This document shows positions 30,685 through 41,889 of a stretch of 42,972 nt of DNA, piece by piece. This DNA comes from Chara braunii (Eukaryota; Streptophyta; Charophyceae; Charales; Characeae). The notes under the pieces were generated by a model. The model was given only the letters and a program-made list of their open reading frames with translations, searched no databases and was not told the origin of the DNA. The DNA lies in the NCBI GenBank assembly GCA_003427395.1, contig BFEA01000285.1, positions 1,008,807 to 1,051,778 of the forward strand. The letters run 5' to 3'. The position numbers were made by a program, and so were the translations under genes. Every line of letters begins with the position of its first letter. Position 1 is the first letter of the stretch.

Positions 30685-33629
30685 ATACAGAAGGTATGTA
30701 AGGACGACGGTGTGCATGTGAGTGTTAGAGTTCACTCCTCACATGATCCTAATAGTGGCAGCCAGAGGCTTGTGGGCAGTGCCAAAATGTCAAGCCGAGA
30801 TGATGAGGAGTACTTGGGTAGCCTTAGTTGTAGTGTGACGGAATACGTCACCACAGGAGAAGGTTGTGGGACTGAACAATCATCCGTCGAATTGTTGTCT
30901 ATAGCTGAGGCTGTTTCGCAGGAGAACAACTTTGATGATAGTGGATCTCCCGGTGTTCCTCGTTCCCATTCTCACGTTAGTGGACACCATACTGAGTGTA
31001 ATGAAGAGTCTCGAGAGATAGTGATAACTTCCTCTTACTCTAAGGATAGCACTACCTCACGTAGTGAGTCTCATGAGCAGAGAGAAATACACTACATTCT
31101 GTCCGCACCGTTGCCTGGAGAGAAAAAAACATACAATATGGCAAACAGAGCCGCTAGGAAAAGTGTCTAAAACAAAAGAGCTTTGACTGAACTTAGCCTA
31201 GAATCTCTTCAACGTATACGTGGTATGCTTTGTTGCAAGAGGTTTTCTTGTGCAAATCTCACTTATGATGATGTTAGGTCAGTCACGGAGGGTTTGTACT
31301 ACAAAACATTTGCAGACCGGAGGAAGTGGTGGTTGCAAACAATACACGACTTCACAATAATGGAGGGTGATGTTGAACGAACGCGAACTATTATATGCAG
31401 ACAAAAGTTGTGCGTGCAAGCGTATTGTAATATACTGGGCATTTCACGAAATACCTTTTACATTTACAAAAGGATGTATCACAATAATGTTATGCACGCA
31501 GAACACGGTCGTACAAGAATATGTAGTCCTTCAAACAAAGTAGTGACTATGCTTGCAAGCATGAAAAGATTCACTGATGATCACGCTGATGATATGGCAA
31601 GTGAATTGGCTAGAAACGACAATGTTTGCAGACCACGTCGTAGGATGCCGCTACTTTTACCAAGAGATTCATTTATGAGTCCATTCGATCCGACCTGGAG
31701 GCTGAAAGACAGGAAGTCGTCTCTGAATCTACCTTTTACGTCATGTGGACCAAACACTTTTGACACGTTAGCATGACTCAATCCAACACGTTTACGAAAT
31801 GCGCTTTATGCAACTACTACAAGCAGTGCACAACTAAGCTAAAGTATGAACGAAACCGTAAGAAGTTTAAGATCAAGATGAAAGAACATTAGGAGCGGCA
31901 ATTGAACCATAGGCAAGATTACTACCTCGCAAAGCTCGATTCAATATTGCGTCCTGCTGAGCATCTCTGCCACATCATCGACGAAATAGATCAAATAAAA
32001 AATACCTTGTCTCACATGGGGCAAACAAACTACTCATAGAACTTGCAACATGACAGGATGATGAGGACCACTCTTACGACAGTAATCACCCATGACAGAG
32101 ACTCTTCTATTTACGTATAAATGTACTTTCTGTATTACAAGCACAATGTCAACAACATATCTATATGCTTGATGAAAACTCTTTGTGAAAATTTTTCCTC
32201 ATGGACAAGGCTTCCTTCTCGATTGCGTATTCAAGCGGATAACTATTGAAAATAAAACAAAAAATAGTTTATATGTGGCTTGGCGGCGCTTCTTGTGAAG
32301 TTTGGAGTATTTCAGGAGATTGAGATTCAATTCATGATAGTCGGGCATAACCATACAGATGTTGACGCCACTTTCAACGTTTTCTCCAATAAGCTGAAAG
32401 ACAATGATGCATATACAATGGACGAACTTTTTGCTTTATTGGAACAATCTCACAAGAAGCCTCTGAAATGTACTTTCCTCGATAAAATTGCGGACTGGAA
32501 AAATATGGTAGCCCGATTTCTCGCAAGTGATATAACCGGTATTTCGAAGCCACATTTGCTTAAGTTTTATATGGTAGGTGATAATCCAGCGATGTCGTCC
32601 AAATAATATTGTGACAATATGGAATAGGTGTCCAAAGACAGTCCGTTTTACTGGTTTGAAAAAGATGACGACGACAAATATGTTGGTCCATTGCAGCCAT
32701 TTGACCTTTTCAGAGTCAACCGACAAAGCTAGAGTGTTACAAGAATGGATGCGAAGGTGTGGATCGTTTTCTGCATTTATTATGAGAGAAAAGGTCGATA
32801 TGGACACACAGAGATGTTAAAGAATATGGATCTTATATCATCGACAAACAGAGTATCCAAGATACCAATGACATCCTTTTGGCCTTCTGCCTTGCAGAGG
32901 CAAGAGGAAGAAATTTGCGGTCTGATTCTGAAGAACCCGAAAGAGGTAGCGTGTATAGAAAATGTTTTTGCTTATTGGGAGGGTGTTAAAGAATATGAAT
33001 CTTATATCATCGACAAACAGAGTATCCAAGATACCAATGACATCCTTTTGGCCTTCTGCCTTGAAGAGGCAAGAGGAAGAAATTTGCGGTCTGATTCTGA
33101 AGAACCGGAAAGAGAACCTTTGTTCGTTGGACACAAAAAGGATCACTAGAAGACATACTTTGACCCAATTTTGGATGTTGAGAAAGACAGTTTCGTTATT
33201 CTGCAACCGCCAGATGAAGAACTCGCAAAGGGTGTTCCGTTTTTGGTGGACCAAGCGCTAACTTTAGTTGTCTTAGAAAATGACTCCAAACATTACAACC
33301 AGGTAAAAGTTCGATTCTGGATTCCTACGGGCAAATCGTATTCACTTAAGGAACGTTATGAGAATGTGTGGAAGAAAAAGTGGAAAAGATCTACTGAGGA
33401 TGAGGAGCAATGGCAGAATGTGTGGGAGAAAAAGTGGAAACGAGCATCGAGAGGAAGAGTTCTCACAAAACCATTAATCTCGGACCTTATAATTTCGTCT
33501 AAAGTTCGAGTTAATGCATTCGCTGCTCTAGTTGGAGAAGATGGTGTTCATATAGTTGATAGTGTCAGCGCAAAAAAATATGAGGGAGTCGCGGATAGTG
33601 TTTCATCAAGGGCAGGATTCAGAGTCTGA
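30685..33629 (+). pseudogene. Element C: decayed DDE-type transposase
   Basis: Frame one (about 30,691-31,670; TAA at 31,168) encodes a Ser/Glu-rich N-part, then LCVQAYCNILGISRNTFYIYKR, a helix-turn-helix-like block. Near 31,670 a one-base shift moves to the second frame, which runs to 33,629. It gives ESTFYVMWTKHF, FTKCALCNYYKQC (zinc-knuckle-like), IIDEIDQIKN (candidate Asp, 31,980 or 31,989), LRIQADN (Asp, 32,238), FMIVGHNHTDVDATFN (Asp, 32,358/32,364) and a C-terminal FWIPTGKSYSLKERYENVWKKKW. This order matches a widespread eukaryotic transposase-derived family; I believe Pfam calls it DUF7869, from memory. Stops at 31,761, 31,890, 32,037, 32,118, 32,247, 32,253, 32,265, 32,604, 32,625 and 32,730 are all one C-to-T or G-to-A step from a sense codon. 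The gene is non-functional. Element ends were not found. Confidence 0.65.
32815..33116 (+). repeat. 170 bp near-identical tandem duplication inside element C
   Basis: 'ttaaagaatatg(g/a)atcttatatc' at 32,817 and 32,987 begins two ~132 bp stretches with only a few mismatches. The offset of 170 is not a multiple of three, so the two copies are read in different frames. The second copy is in the frame that continues to the C-terminus. The duplication is much younger than the decay of the rest. Confidence 0.9.
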
Positions 33630-33843
33630 GGTGACACTACGGCGACCCAAATCCCACCATGTCCATGGTCAAAAATCGATCTGAAACTCTTTTTGATGTG
33701 AAGCACGTAATCGAGAGAGCACATATCATTAGAAGATAGTTTAAACCTTAGCTAGTAATATGGTTGAAACTTCGATCAATCAATCACTTGAATAAAACAT
33801 TATTGTAATTTTTGTCATATGCAGTGGTCGGATTTAAATCATT

Positions 33844-34227
33844 TTGAAGGAGATGGCGGAAAATGTGGTAGTCACTGAAATTGAAGTGTCTGAACGGCTG
33901 ACGATCATCACAAAGGGAGGAGCGTTTCCGATTCAATATGAGAAAATATTCAAATGTGAAGCGAGAGAACGAAAAATGTTTCTCATCATGGGGAAGTTTA
34001 CAAATCTGGACTGTTTGGACGTGCGAATATATGAGCGTCGATGAGAAAACTGGAGACATGGGGATTTTATAGAAGGTTATCTACGAGCAACAAATGTGCT
34101 TTTGTCCACAAGACGAACTATACTCAATGATGGGAGACCCCTTGAAGGTGTTTTGGTTTCCATTATGGAGTTTGAAAGTCTGCCTCAACCTCCACTCCTG
34201 AGTTGTGTGGTGGACGGTTCAACATGA
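33844..34227 (+). pseudogene. Unknown reading frame after the transposase, one internal TGA
   Basis: From the codon at 33,844 (ATG or alternative) the frame runs 127 codons to TGA at 34,225, with a single internal TGA at 34,042 (CGTCGATGAGAA; Arg codon plausible originally). It encodes ENVVVTEIEVSERLTIITKG, YEKIFKCEARERKMFLIMG and, after the stop, HGDFIEGYLRATNVLLSTRR. Strand-rich composition. I do not recognise it. It is in the same orientation as element C, 200 bp downstream, and could be a second gene of that element. Confidence 0.4.
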
Positions 34228-35120
34228 GAACCGTTAGTGAACGCTCTGCAAAGAAACTTATTCTTATCATTTCGACTTCTTGACACTTTGAGTATTTAGT
34301 CTCAGAGTTTTTAAAATTTTATGTTTAAATTTCACATTAGTTAAAATTTTCATAGTAGAATATGTTGAGGGTTTTTCATTCATGCTAGGTCCTAGTCTTG
34401 CAAACTGTTTGGTTAGGTAAAAGTTTGTCTCGGTTTGGAAGGTGTAATTGAGTTTTCATACCTTAGGTACTATAAGTCTTAGTTTTATTTGGATAACACA
34501 TTATACACTGGTTTCATGTACCTTCTGTGTCATATAAAATTTTTGGAGTAGCACCTTCTTATTGAAAACTTTTGAAGTGACTGTTGTTAGTTTTCAAGTT
34601 GTCAATTAATTATCTTGAGAAGGATTGTGTATCTTCTTATTGAAAACTTTTGAAGTTTTTATAATTGTTAGAAATTTATAATATGTGGAATAGGTAACCC
34701 GATCCATTTTTTGTTTTCTTGCTTCAAGTTATCATAAGTTCAACTTGTCAATTGAGAATGATTGTGTAGTACTGTATCAGTTATAATATTGACTCTTAAT
34801 GTGTTCATGAAATTTTGACCGAAAGCTTGACAAAGTCTAAGTTTTTTTGCTTGTCATAAGTTGAACTTCATGTCATGAGTTCAACTTCTCAATTGTCTTA
34901 AGGATATTTAATTAATAATGTACTGTAGTGACTCCTAATGTGTTCATTCAACCAAAATCCTGTATAATTGCATCAAAACTTGAAATAAATTCATTCTATT
35001 AATTTATAATAATAATTACAATATTTATATACAACGTTACAACGTTGAGCAACCAAAGTCTCAAATTGAATTTAAAGACAAAATTTAAGTCTTGTGGTTC
35101 GAGCACTCCATAGAGTAACA
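34228..35120. other. AT-rich spacer with a 79 bp duplication
   Basis: 'cttcttattgaaaacttttgaagt' occurs near 34,555 and again near 34,634. 'ttgtcaattaattatcttgagaagg' and 'cttgtcaattgagaatgattgtgt' are related. No gene is seen. Confidence 0.6.
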
Positions 35121-35760
35121 TACAACCATGATATCAAGTTTAAGTTACACAGTGTCACCTAGACGGATAGTTAGTACTATCATGTTAACTTTATGATGTA
35201 TCCTCTGTATATTAATTACACAATGTTATGAAATCCGATGTAATTATACAGAGAATACATCCTAATTAAAACATGATAATACTTAGTCTAAGTCTAAGAC
35301 TAGGTACAATAACTGTTACAGTAACAATGACCTAGACTGATAATTAGTATGACATTGTTCATGAAACCCGAGTAATAATTACACAGAGGATATAATCATC
35401 CTAAACATGATAGTTGGTGTACTGGTACTTAGTCTTAGACTAGGTACAGTAACAGTGACTGTCTCTCTAACAAACTTTAAAGTAAACTTTAAGCAATGTG
35501 GCCCGAGCAGTCCTGGACCATATTACTAGAGTGATTATATACAACCATGATCATATTAGCCACTTGACAATGTTACACAGTGTCACATAAACTGATACTT
35601 AGTACTATGTTCATAAAAACCGATGTAATAATTTATACAGAGGATACATCCTAAATAATGCCATGATCATATTAGTACTTAGTTTTAAACTAGGTACTGT
35701 AATTATTATAGTAACTGTCTCCCTAAGGCTTTAACTTAAGTCTTAAACTACTAGGTACAG
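35121..35760. repeat. Three diverged ~200 bp tandem units, AT-rich
   Basis: Units near 35,145, 35,340 and 35,575 share 'acagtgtcac', 'cttagtact', 'acagaggata(c)atcct', 'catgat', 'cttagtctaagactaggtac' and 'agtaac(a/t)gt'. The GGATACATCC-like core of the other satellites is present here too (for example at about 35,643). Confidence 0.65.
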
Positions 35761-36200
35761 TCTCCCTTTATGATAATTTTTTTAGAGGAATCTGATACAA
35801 CCGAGGTGTTAAGCATGTTCAATCACATAACTTACACAACTTGACCTCGGGTGACTTGTATGAAATTTATGTAATTTAATGCAAATATTACTTGTCGGGA
35901 GAGGGTTTGGGTCAGCCAAATCTCAATCAAAGTTTAAAGTCGTGCTTCTGCTAAGTTAGCTACGGGTAAGTTGTTCGTTCGGCATAAGTCTTTCTATGAT
36001 ACTTTTCACGACATCAGAAATAGTGAATGGCCACTTACGTGTTAGCCAGGAAGCCAGAACCGTCCATGCTTGTCTCCCTTTTCGATCACTCCCTATATAG
36101 GTGGAGAACGTGATCCCACATCTGTTCCATCTGTAGATCTATCGAGTAGAAGTCCAAGGGAGTTCTAGAAGTCGTAGCCGTAAAACTTCTGAAAGGTCAA
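35761..36200. other. AT-rich spacer, nothing recognised
   Basis: No reading frame, repeat or element end could be supported. Confidence 0.5.
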
Positions 36201-36218
36201 GGTCGTAGCTGCTACATT

Positions 36219-36273
36219 CTTCGAAAGGCCAGGACCCAGACTTCCGAAAGGTCCTACAAGTGGCCTTTCGAAG
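36219..36273. repeat. 13 bp perfect inverted repeat
   Basis: CTTCGAAAGGCCA (36,219-36,231) is the reverse complement of 36,261-36,273, with a 29-base loop. A related 'cttccgaaaggtcc' sits in the loop. Confidence 0.85.
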
Positions 36274-36477
36274 TTGCTCACGTTTTGGCTGAGGCAAGTG
36301 GGCAAGTGGTGAGCCCAACTGCTGTACGTTAGCCGTGCAACTGCATCGAGTTGGCAGTGCAAACCCATGCAGTCAGCAGTACCAGTCCCAGTCAGTCCTA
36401 GTCCAATCAAGCAAGTACCGCATGGGACTGTGTGCACCACGGGCAAGGGAAAGGGCCTGACCAACGAGCTACAAAAG

Positions 36478-36486
36478 TATAAATCA
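36478..36486 (+). promoter_or_regulatory. TATA-like box
   Basis: TATAAATCA lies in otherwise mixed-composition DNA. A start of transcription 25-35 bp downstream would fall near the 'cattcattcattc' stretch. No convincing gene follows on this strand, so this is a chance match or a relic promoter. Confidence 0.15.
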
Positions 36487-36867
36487 ATGGGCAGCGTCCA
36501 ACCATTCATTCATTCTTGCATGAGCCATGCGAAAGCGCTGCCACAGTGACTTGTGCGACGAGGTCTGTAGTGAGCCCGATGACGAAGTGGGCGAGAGAGA
36601 AGAAGCTTAACCATAGCGATAGGGTAGCAGTGGCCATAGCCGCCATAGCTGTAGATATCGTGCAGTGTGTGTGCGTGTGTATGCGTGTACAGAGTAACGT
36701 GTGTGGGATATCCAGGGTGATCCTGTGTGTGCGAACAAAGAGTTGAGTGGGCGCTGTGTCGCCATAGCCATTGAAGTGAACTTGTATCTAAACTGTGTTC
36801 TCGGCTACCATATCTCTGAGTTTTGAGTGGGCGTCGTTTGTAGCATCCACTGACGGGGTTTTGCCTT

Positions 36868-37311
36868 TCACTTGTTCGTCTGGCGGCAGTGCACATACGG
36901 GATCAGGATCAGTTGTGGGAGGTACGATGGTGGGAGATTCGCATTTGGTCCCACTCCCTTTTGGCCTCCCCCATTTTTTTCGTTCTTCACCACGACCTGC
37001 AGGAAGTGGAACAACTTCCTGCGCACCTCGACCTCCACCTCGACCCTTGCCACGCCCTGTTCAATGAGCAACAGGTTCCACAAAATGTTGGGGTGTGATG
37101 CTCTCCCCAACATGCCTTGCGACGAGCAGGGACGTAAAGTATGTGCTTCAGGGCATCGGTGATCCCCCGCCTCCGAATTTGGTTTGCCTGCTCTAGCGTT
37201 CAGGAGGCTTGAACCATAAAATCTAGAGATGCCACCCACCTGAACTGGCAGGGCCTGTGGCTGCTCCTGCTCATGCGCCCCGTGCTGCAAGTGTTGTTGC
37301 TCCTCCAACAA
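36868..37311 (-). CDS. Hypothetical reading frame below the poly-Gln region
   Basis: 147 codons, starting Gln/His-rich (LEEQQHLQHGAHEQEQPQ) and continuing from the trinucleotide repeat region, then a mixed part with VGGISRFYGSSLLNARAGK and NILWNLLLIEQGVARVEVEV. It is on the same strand as the hAT relic and just 3' of it, so it could be part of that element's tail or an unrelated chance frame. No family recognised. Confidence 0.2.
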   Translation of the reverse strand: MLEEQQHLQHGAHEQEQPQALPVQVGGISRFYGSSLLNARAGKPNSEAGDHRCPEAHTLRPCSSQGMLGRASHPNILWNLLLIEQGVARVEVEVEVRRKLFHFLQVVVKNEKNGGGQKGVGPNANLPPSYLPQLILIPYVHCRQTNK

Positions 37312-38020
37312 CTGCTGTTGTTAATCTTGCTGCTGCTGCCGATATTTGTGTTGTTGATATTGTTGTTGCTGCTCGAGTTGCTGTTGATATTGTTGCTGCT
37401 GCTTCTTCTCTGTTGGTGTTGTTGCGGCTACTACTCTTGTTGTTGTTCTTGCTATTGTTGTTGCTTCTTCTCTATTGGTGTTGCTGCGACTACTACTCTT
37501 GTTGTTGTTCTTGCTATTGTTCTTGCTATTGTTCTTGCTATTGCTGCTGCTATGGTTGTTGTTGTTGTTGCTGTTGCTTCTGCTATTGAGGTGCTCCTGC
37601 TATTGCTGATGTTGCTGTTGCTGTTGTTGATGATGATGCTATTATTGTTGTTGGTGGTGCTGCTTCTGCTGTTGTTGTTGTTGCTGATGCTGTTGTGATT
37701 GTTGCCATTTTTGTTGTTGCTGTTGTTTTTGCTGGTGGTGCCTCTGCGGATGCTACTGTTGCTACTATCGTTGTTGTTGTTGTGCTGGTTAAGTTGTGTT
37801 TGATGTTGTTGGTAGTGCAGTAGCGCTTATTGTTGCTGTTGTTGTTGATGATGCAGTTGCACTTCTTGTCGTTGTCGCTGTTGCTGTTAGTGCTACTGTT
37901 GTAGTTGTTGCTGATGTTGCCGCTCTTGTTGTTACTGCTACTGCTGTTGTTGTTGGTGCTGACACTTCTGCTTGTTGTTGTTGCTGTTGCGGCAAATCTT
38001 GTCACTGCTCCTCGGATTGC
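37290..38020 (-). repeat. CAG/CAA-type trinucleotide region (poly-Gln on the minus strand)
   Basis: The plus strand is TTG/TGC-rich and the minus strand reads mostly CAA and CAG, giving Gln-rich sequence broken by TAG codons, plus Asn/Ser/Thr-rich frames. It follows the hAT relic's C-terminal frame (RRQNHRMRLRN, stop) and may be its expanded Gln-rich tail. Confidence 0.8.
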
Positions 38021-38114
38021 GTGCTTCTACGTGTGCCCTCTTTGTATGGAAGAATGTGCTCCCTCCTCGTCTATGTCGCGTTTGAGTCATACTTCTCAGA
38101 CCTCCACATGTCTT

Positions 38115-40291
38115 CTAATTCCTCAACCTCATCCGATGATTCTGACGACGACTCTTCATCATTCCAATCTCCTCCTCCCACTCCCTTTCTATGGCTCTCT
38201 GTGCCATAGGTCGAGCCACAGATGTCGATCCAACTGCTGACGCCGTTAGTGTTCTACCAGTGCATTCATTCGCTGCAACAGCTCCATTCTCCTCATCGTT
38301 TGTGTTTGTCTCAACATTAATCAGCCCCAACCAACCACTATTATACGTCGTTGTGCCCTGCACTCTTCCTTCGTATCGGAGGTTTCAGTGGAGGTACACC
38401 AATTTCTCCACTCTCTTGTGCTCCGGCTTGTTGGGACCCTTGGTATGCACGAGAGCCCATGTGCTCCAATTCCTCTCTGAAGGGGAGGAGGTTGCACACA
38501 TGCTGAGTATTCATAGTGCCAATCGTTGCAAAGTTGGGTGTCCTCTCCCATGATCCTCCCACCAATCCAATGCATTGTCGAACCTTCCACAACAATACAC
38601 CTCTAAAACTCCAAGGATTCCTTGCTCCTTTTGAAACGCTTGTAAGGAGTCAGTGCACTCTTGGTACTGTGGTATCCCTCGAGACCCTACAAGATGTTCC
38701 ACAACACCCCGAAATTGGGTCATCGATGTCTGATCGTTTGCAAGCACACAATTTTTCAACGCCACTGCTGCGTCATAAACATGTGAGATGCGGCGCACAT
38801 CACGATCAACCATCTGCAATATTGAGTGTGCCTCCTCCATCATTCGAACATCATTCCAAAAACACGTAGACTGCCCCCATCTCTCAAGAAGCAGCGCCTT
38901 ATCTCGAATGGCGTACGGTCACTGCATCTCTTCCCACTGCATGTTGTTGATTGTGCCCTCCACTTGCGCCTCTTTCTTCTTCAACCGCTCGAGCATGATG
39001 AAGTTTGTCCCAAATCTTGTTGTCGGTGGCCTCGTTAGGACAATCTTGCCACACCCAAAAAGCATCTCTGTGGGGCGCTTTGAATCCTGAAGAACTTGGC
39101 GACTTCATTTGCTTCGTCAAGGATCTTCTTTGCCCATATCATCCCCTCCAGGTCATGAAGGAACAAATCCATATAGTATGCAGTGCACAGGATCCATTAC
39201 ATACATGCACACTTTGAATCCTTACCCATCATCTCTTCAAATGCCTTGTTTAAGGCGAAGGATTCAGTGCAAATATCTGTGACCTGCCTGTTCTCCCTTA
39301 GGAACGTCTTTCATAACTCAAGCATTGCAGCAAAGTTCTTGTCTTTCCTCTTGAATTGATCATATTTGATGAAGACTGGTGTGTCTCTTCTTGCGAGGAT
39401 GTAGTTCAGCACAGAGCGACCACATATGTTAGTGGTGCTATCTGTGATGAGCGTACATGCCATCTTCTCCCAGTCAACCCGTAGTTTGGCCTCTTATGCC
39501 AAGTACGTATGTTTCCTGAAGTATAGGAGTTCTTCCAGCTGCGTGTTATACGACACATGCTTGAACGGGCAGCGAGCTGTGGATTGAGGCCCGAAGGACA
39601 GTTCACAAAACTTCCACTAACTTCTGCTCTTCGCCACATTGAATGGTATGACATTTTGTGCGAACACGTCCATGGCAACAAAATCAATCTCCCGATGGTG
39701 CAGGTTGCAGACATATCGATCTATAGGTATCTGCCTTTGTCTCCTCGCAAGTGTTTTTCTGCTTGTGACCTTTGTCATAGTTGCACCTTTCATTGTCGCT
39801 GCCTCTCCCCGCTATTCCACATCATCTCTGCCCCCCACGTCATCACCGACACAAATGGCAGAAAGAGGGAGATTTGGAGCGGTCTGTGTTGCAGCCTCAT
39901 CCTCCCGCTGCAGCATCTATTCGGCATCAAGTGACAACTCCACATTTGGGCACCGCAACTTCCTATAGATCACCACAGTGACATTCGGGCACCTCAACGC
40001 CTTCCTCTTCTTCGTGAAGTGCTAGAGCCCGCGTAAGCGGTAGCCTAGGAACACAAGTCCACGCAGGAGGCACTCCATTTGCTTCCCGCCATGACTTTTC
40101 GCCCCCGTTGACCTCCCACGTGCCAACCAATTCCACATGCAGTGGTCTCCCGACTTCCATGCGTGTTTCGGGTCCACAAGGAACTCCCCTGTCTCGCTTC
40201 CCATTGCACCCTCCTCGCTCGCAGATGCTGATGCCCCTGCCATTGCAACAAGTGCACACAAATTATTGCCCGATGCTTTTGCTGCTGCCAT
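38115..40291 (-). pseudogene. Element D: hAT-family transposase relic
   Basis: On the minus strand one frame runs from 40,291 to about 39,045, then a shift leads into a second frame to 38,115. The order is as in plant hAT proteins: a BED-like N-part (CMWNWLARGRSTGAKSHGGK, CLLR where CxxC is expected, then HFTKKRKALRC), IDFVAMDVFAQNVIPFNV, the DUF659-like core WEKMACTLITDSTTNICGRS, ICTESFALNK, WILCTAYYMDLFLHDLEG, then RFGTNFIMLERLKKKEAQ and the C-terminal dimerisation block DWWEDHGRGHPTLQRLAL with SERNWSTWALVHTK and RVEKLVYLHWNLRY. In-frame stops include 40,022 and about seven more upstream of the shift, plus one after LQRLAL where hAT proteins usually have Arg. The second BED Cys is missing. 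Terminal inverted repeats and target duplications were not found. It is non-functional. Confidence 0.75.
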
Positions 40292-40565
40292 AAGTTATCG
40301 CAAATTGTTGTCGTTGCTGTTACTGCAACAGTTGGCATTGTAGCTAGGTCTTCTACCGCAACTATTGATGTAAGTGTTGCTGCAAAAGATGTTGCAACAA
40401 ATGCTGCTGCTATTGCAACTGTTGTTGAATCAAGGACTGCTACAACAACTGTTGTTGTTGCGAGAACTGTTGTTGCAACAGTCGTTGATGTGGTGCCTCC
40501 TGCTACGACTGCTTGCAACTGTTGCTACACGTGTTGCAGCAACTGCTGCTGCAGCAGACATGGGA
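40290..40565. repeat. TTG/TGC-rich trinucleotide region upstream of the hAT relic
   Basis: Imperfect GTTGCTGCAAC-like repeats on the plus strand; Ala/Thr/Val-rich when read on minus. Similar in composition to 37,290-38,020, on the other side of the hAT frame. Confidence 0.75.
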
Positions 40566-40599
40566 GAGCCACAACTGACATGGGCATAAAAAAAAAACA

Positions 40600-40745
40600 A
40601 GGAAGGGGCTCAATGCCTTCGAATGCGACACACCCAATGCCTACAATCCAAGGGGGCCTAATGCCATCAAATGCGGCACGCCCAATGCTTGAAATTCAAG
40701 GGGGTCCAAAGCCTGCTGATGTTGCTTGCCCAGTTTTGTTCGTGT
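40600..40745. repeat. ~57 bp tandem repeat, about 2.5 units
   Basis: 'caatgccttcgaatgcgaca' (about 40,612) and 'taatgccatcaaatgcggca' (about 40,659) are followed by '(c)gcccaatgc' and 'aa(t)tccaaggggg'. Confidence 0.8.
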
Positions 40746-41010
40746 GGCACGCATGTTGTTGATCTACCTCTCGTGTTGCTGTCGCAACCGGTGTAATGCC
40801 GACATCATACGTCCGTTGCTGTCATGGGAGATCGGCTGCTCACATGGATAACCCGGTGATGACGTAGTCCTAGAACTGCGCTGATGTGGCAAGTTGCAAA
40901 CGTCACAGCCCCTGGTGTCCCTGATCTCACTCTCTGGAGGGTCAGGATTCTCCTCTCTCTCTCTCTCTGTGTGTCTATCTTTCTCTCGCCCTTTCTTTTG
41001 TTTTTTTTTA
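40746..41010. repeat. Spacer with short (CT)n tract
   Basis: (CT)n from about 40,951 to 40,968, then CT-rich and T-rich sequence. No gene seen. Confidence 0.8.
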
Positions 41011-41130
41011 AAATTAAATCAATCAATCAAGGTTGATGCTTGATTGTTTGATTGATTAATTGACTGATTCACTTAATGATTCATCAAGTAAAGCAATCAA
41101 TCAGCCAATCAACCAATCAATCAACCAACG

Positions 41131-41182
<52 letters not shown>

Positions 41183-41448
41183 CAACTACTTGCTGAAGAT
41201 GGGTGGCAGATAGTTACCTTAATTGATCGACTAACTAATTGATCGAATCAATCAATTAATCAATCTATCCATCCATCCATCCATCCATCCATCCATCCAT
41301 CCATCCATCCATCCATCAATCAATCAATCAATCAATTAATCAATCAATCAATCAATCAACCAACCAATCAATCAATCAATCAATGCAACTACCTGTCGAA
41401 GATGGGTGAAAGATAATTACCTTGATTGATCGATTGACTGATTGATCG

Positions 41449-41530
<82 letters not shown>

Positions 41531-41640
41531 CCAACCAACCAACCAACCAACCAGCCAAAGATGGGTGGCAAGTAGTTACCTTGATTGATTGATTGATTGA
41601 TCGAGTGATCGATTGATTGAGCGATTGACTGATTGATAGA
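41011..41640. repeat. (AATC)n/(ATCC)n/(AAGC)n tetranucleotide arrays
   Basis: Tetranucleotide tracts, including CATC at 41,270-41,313 and AAGC at 41,493-41,530. A non-repetitive 'gaagatgggtggcagatagttacctt' recurs three times (41,196, 41,398, about 41,557). Confidence 0.95.
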
Positions 41641-41889
41641 TTGAATTACAGGTACAAAAATAAAAATAAAATAAAAAACGCGTGGAGAAAACGAGAAAGA
41701 TGAGCAGGATGGGAAGCATGAGCTGGGATGATGAGGATAAAAAGAAGAAGATGAAGGTTCTGGAGAAGAAGTAGAGTAAGAAGAAGACAGGATGAAGACA
41801 AAATGAATGTGAATGGCGGGAGGACGAGGAGGAGGACGAGCTGGGTCGGAGGAAGTGGACAAAAAAGAAGAACTTAAAGAAGAAAACTT
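41641..41889. other. Spacer, purine-biased, no gene seen
   Basis: Purine-rich on the plus strand. It contains only low-complexity reading frames. Confidence 0.5.

Noticed and set aside
34228-36200. LTR or retroelement in the AT-rich segment
   Set aside because: No long terminal repeats, primer-binding site, polypurine tract or reverse transcriptase motif found.
37257-37698. Leu/Cys-rich plus-strand frames as a membrane protein
   Set aside because: Shadows of the TTG/TGC trinucleotide repeat.
86-40291. Reassigned stop codons (TAG/TAA as Gln) to explain the long punctured frames
   Set aside because: TGA is also present in frame, several TAG codons face Trp and not Gln in the other copy, and frameshifts exist. 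Nonsense decay explains more.
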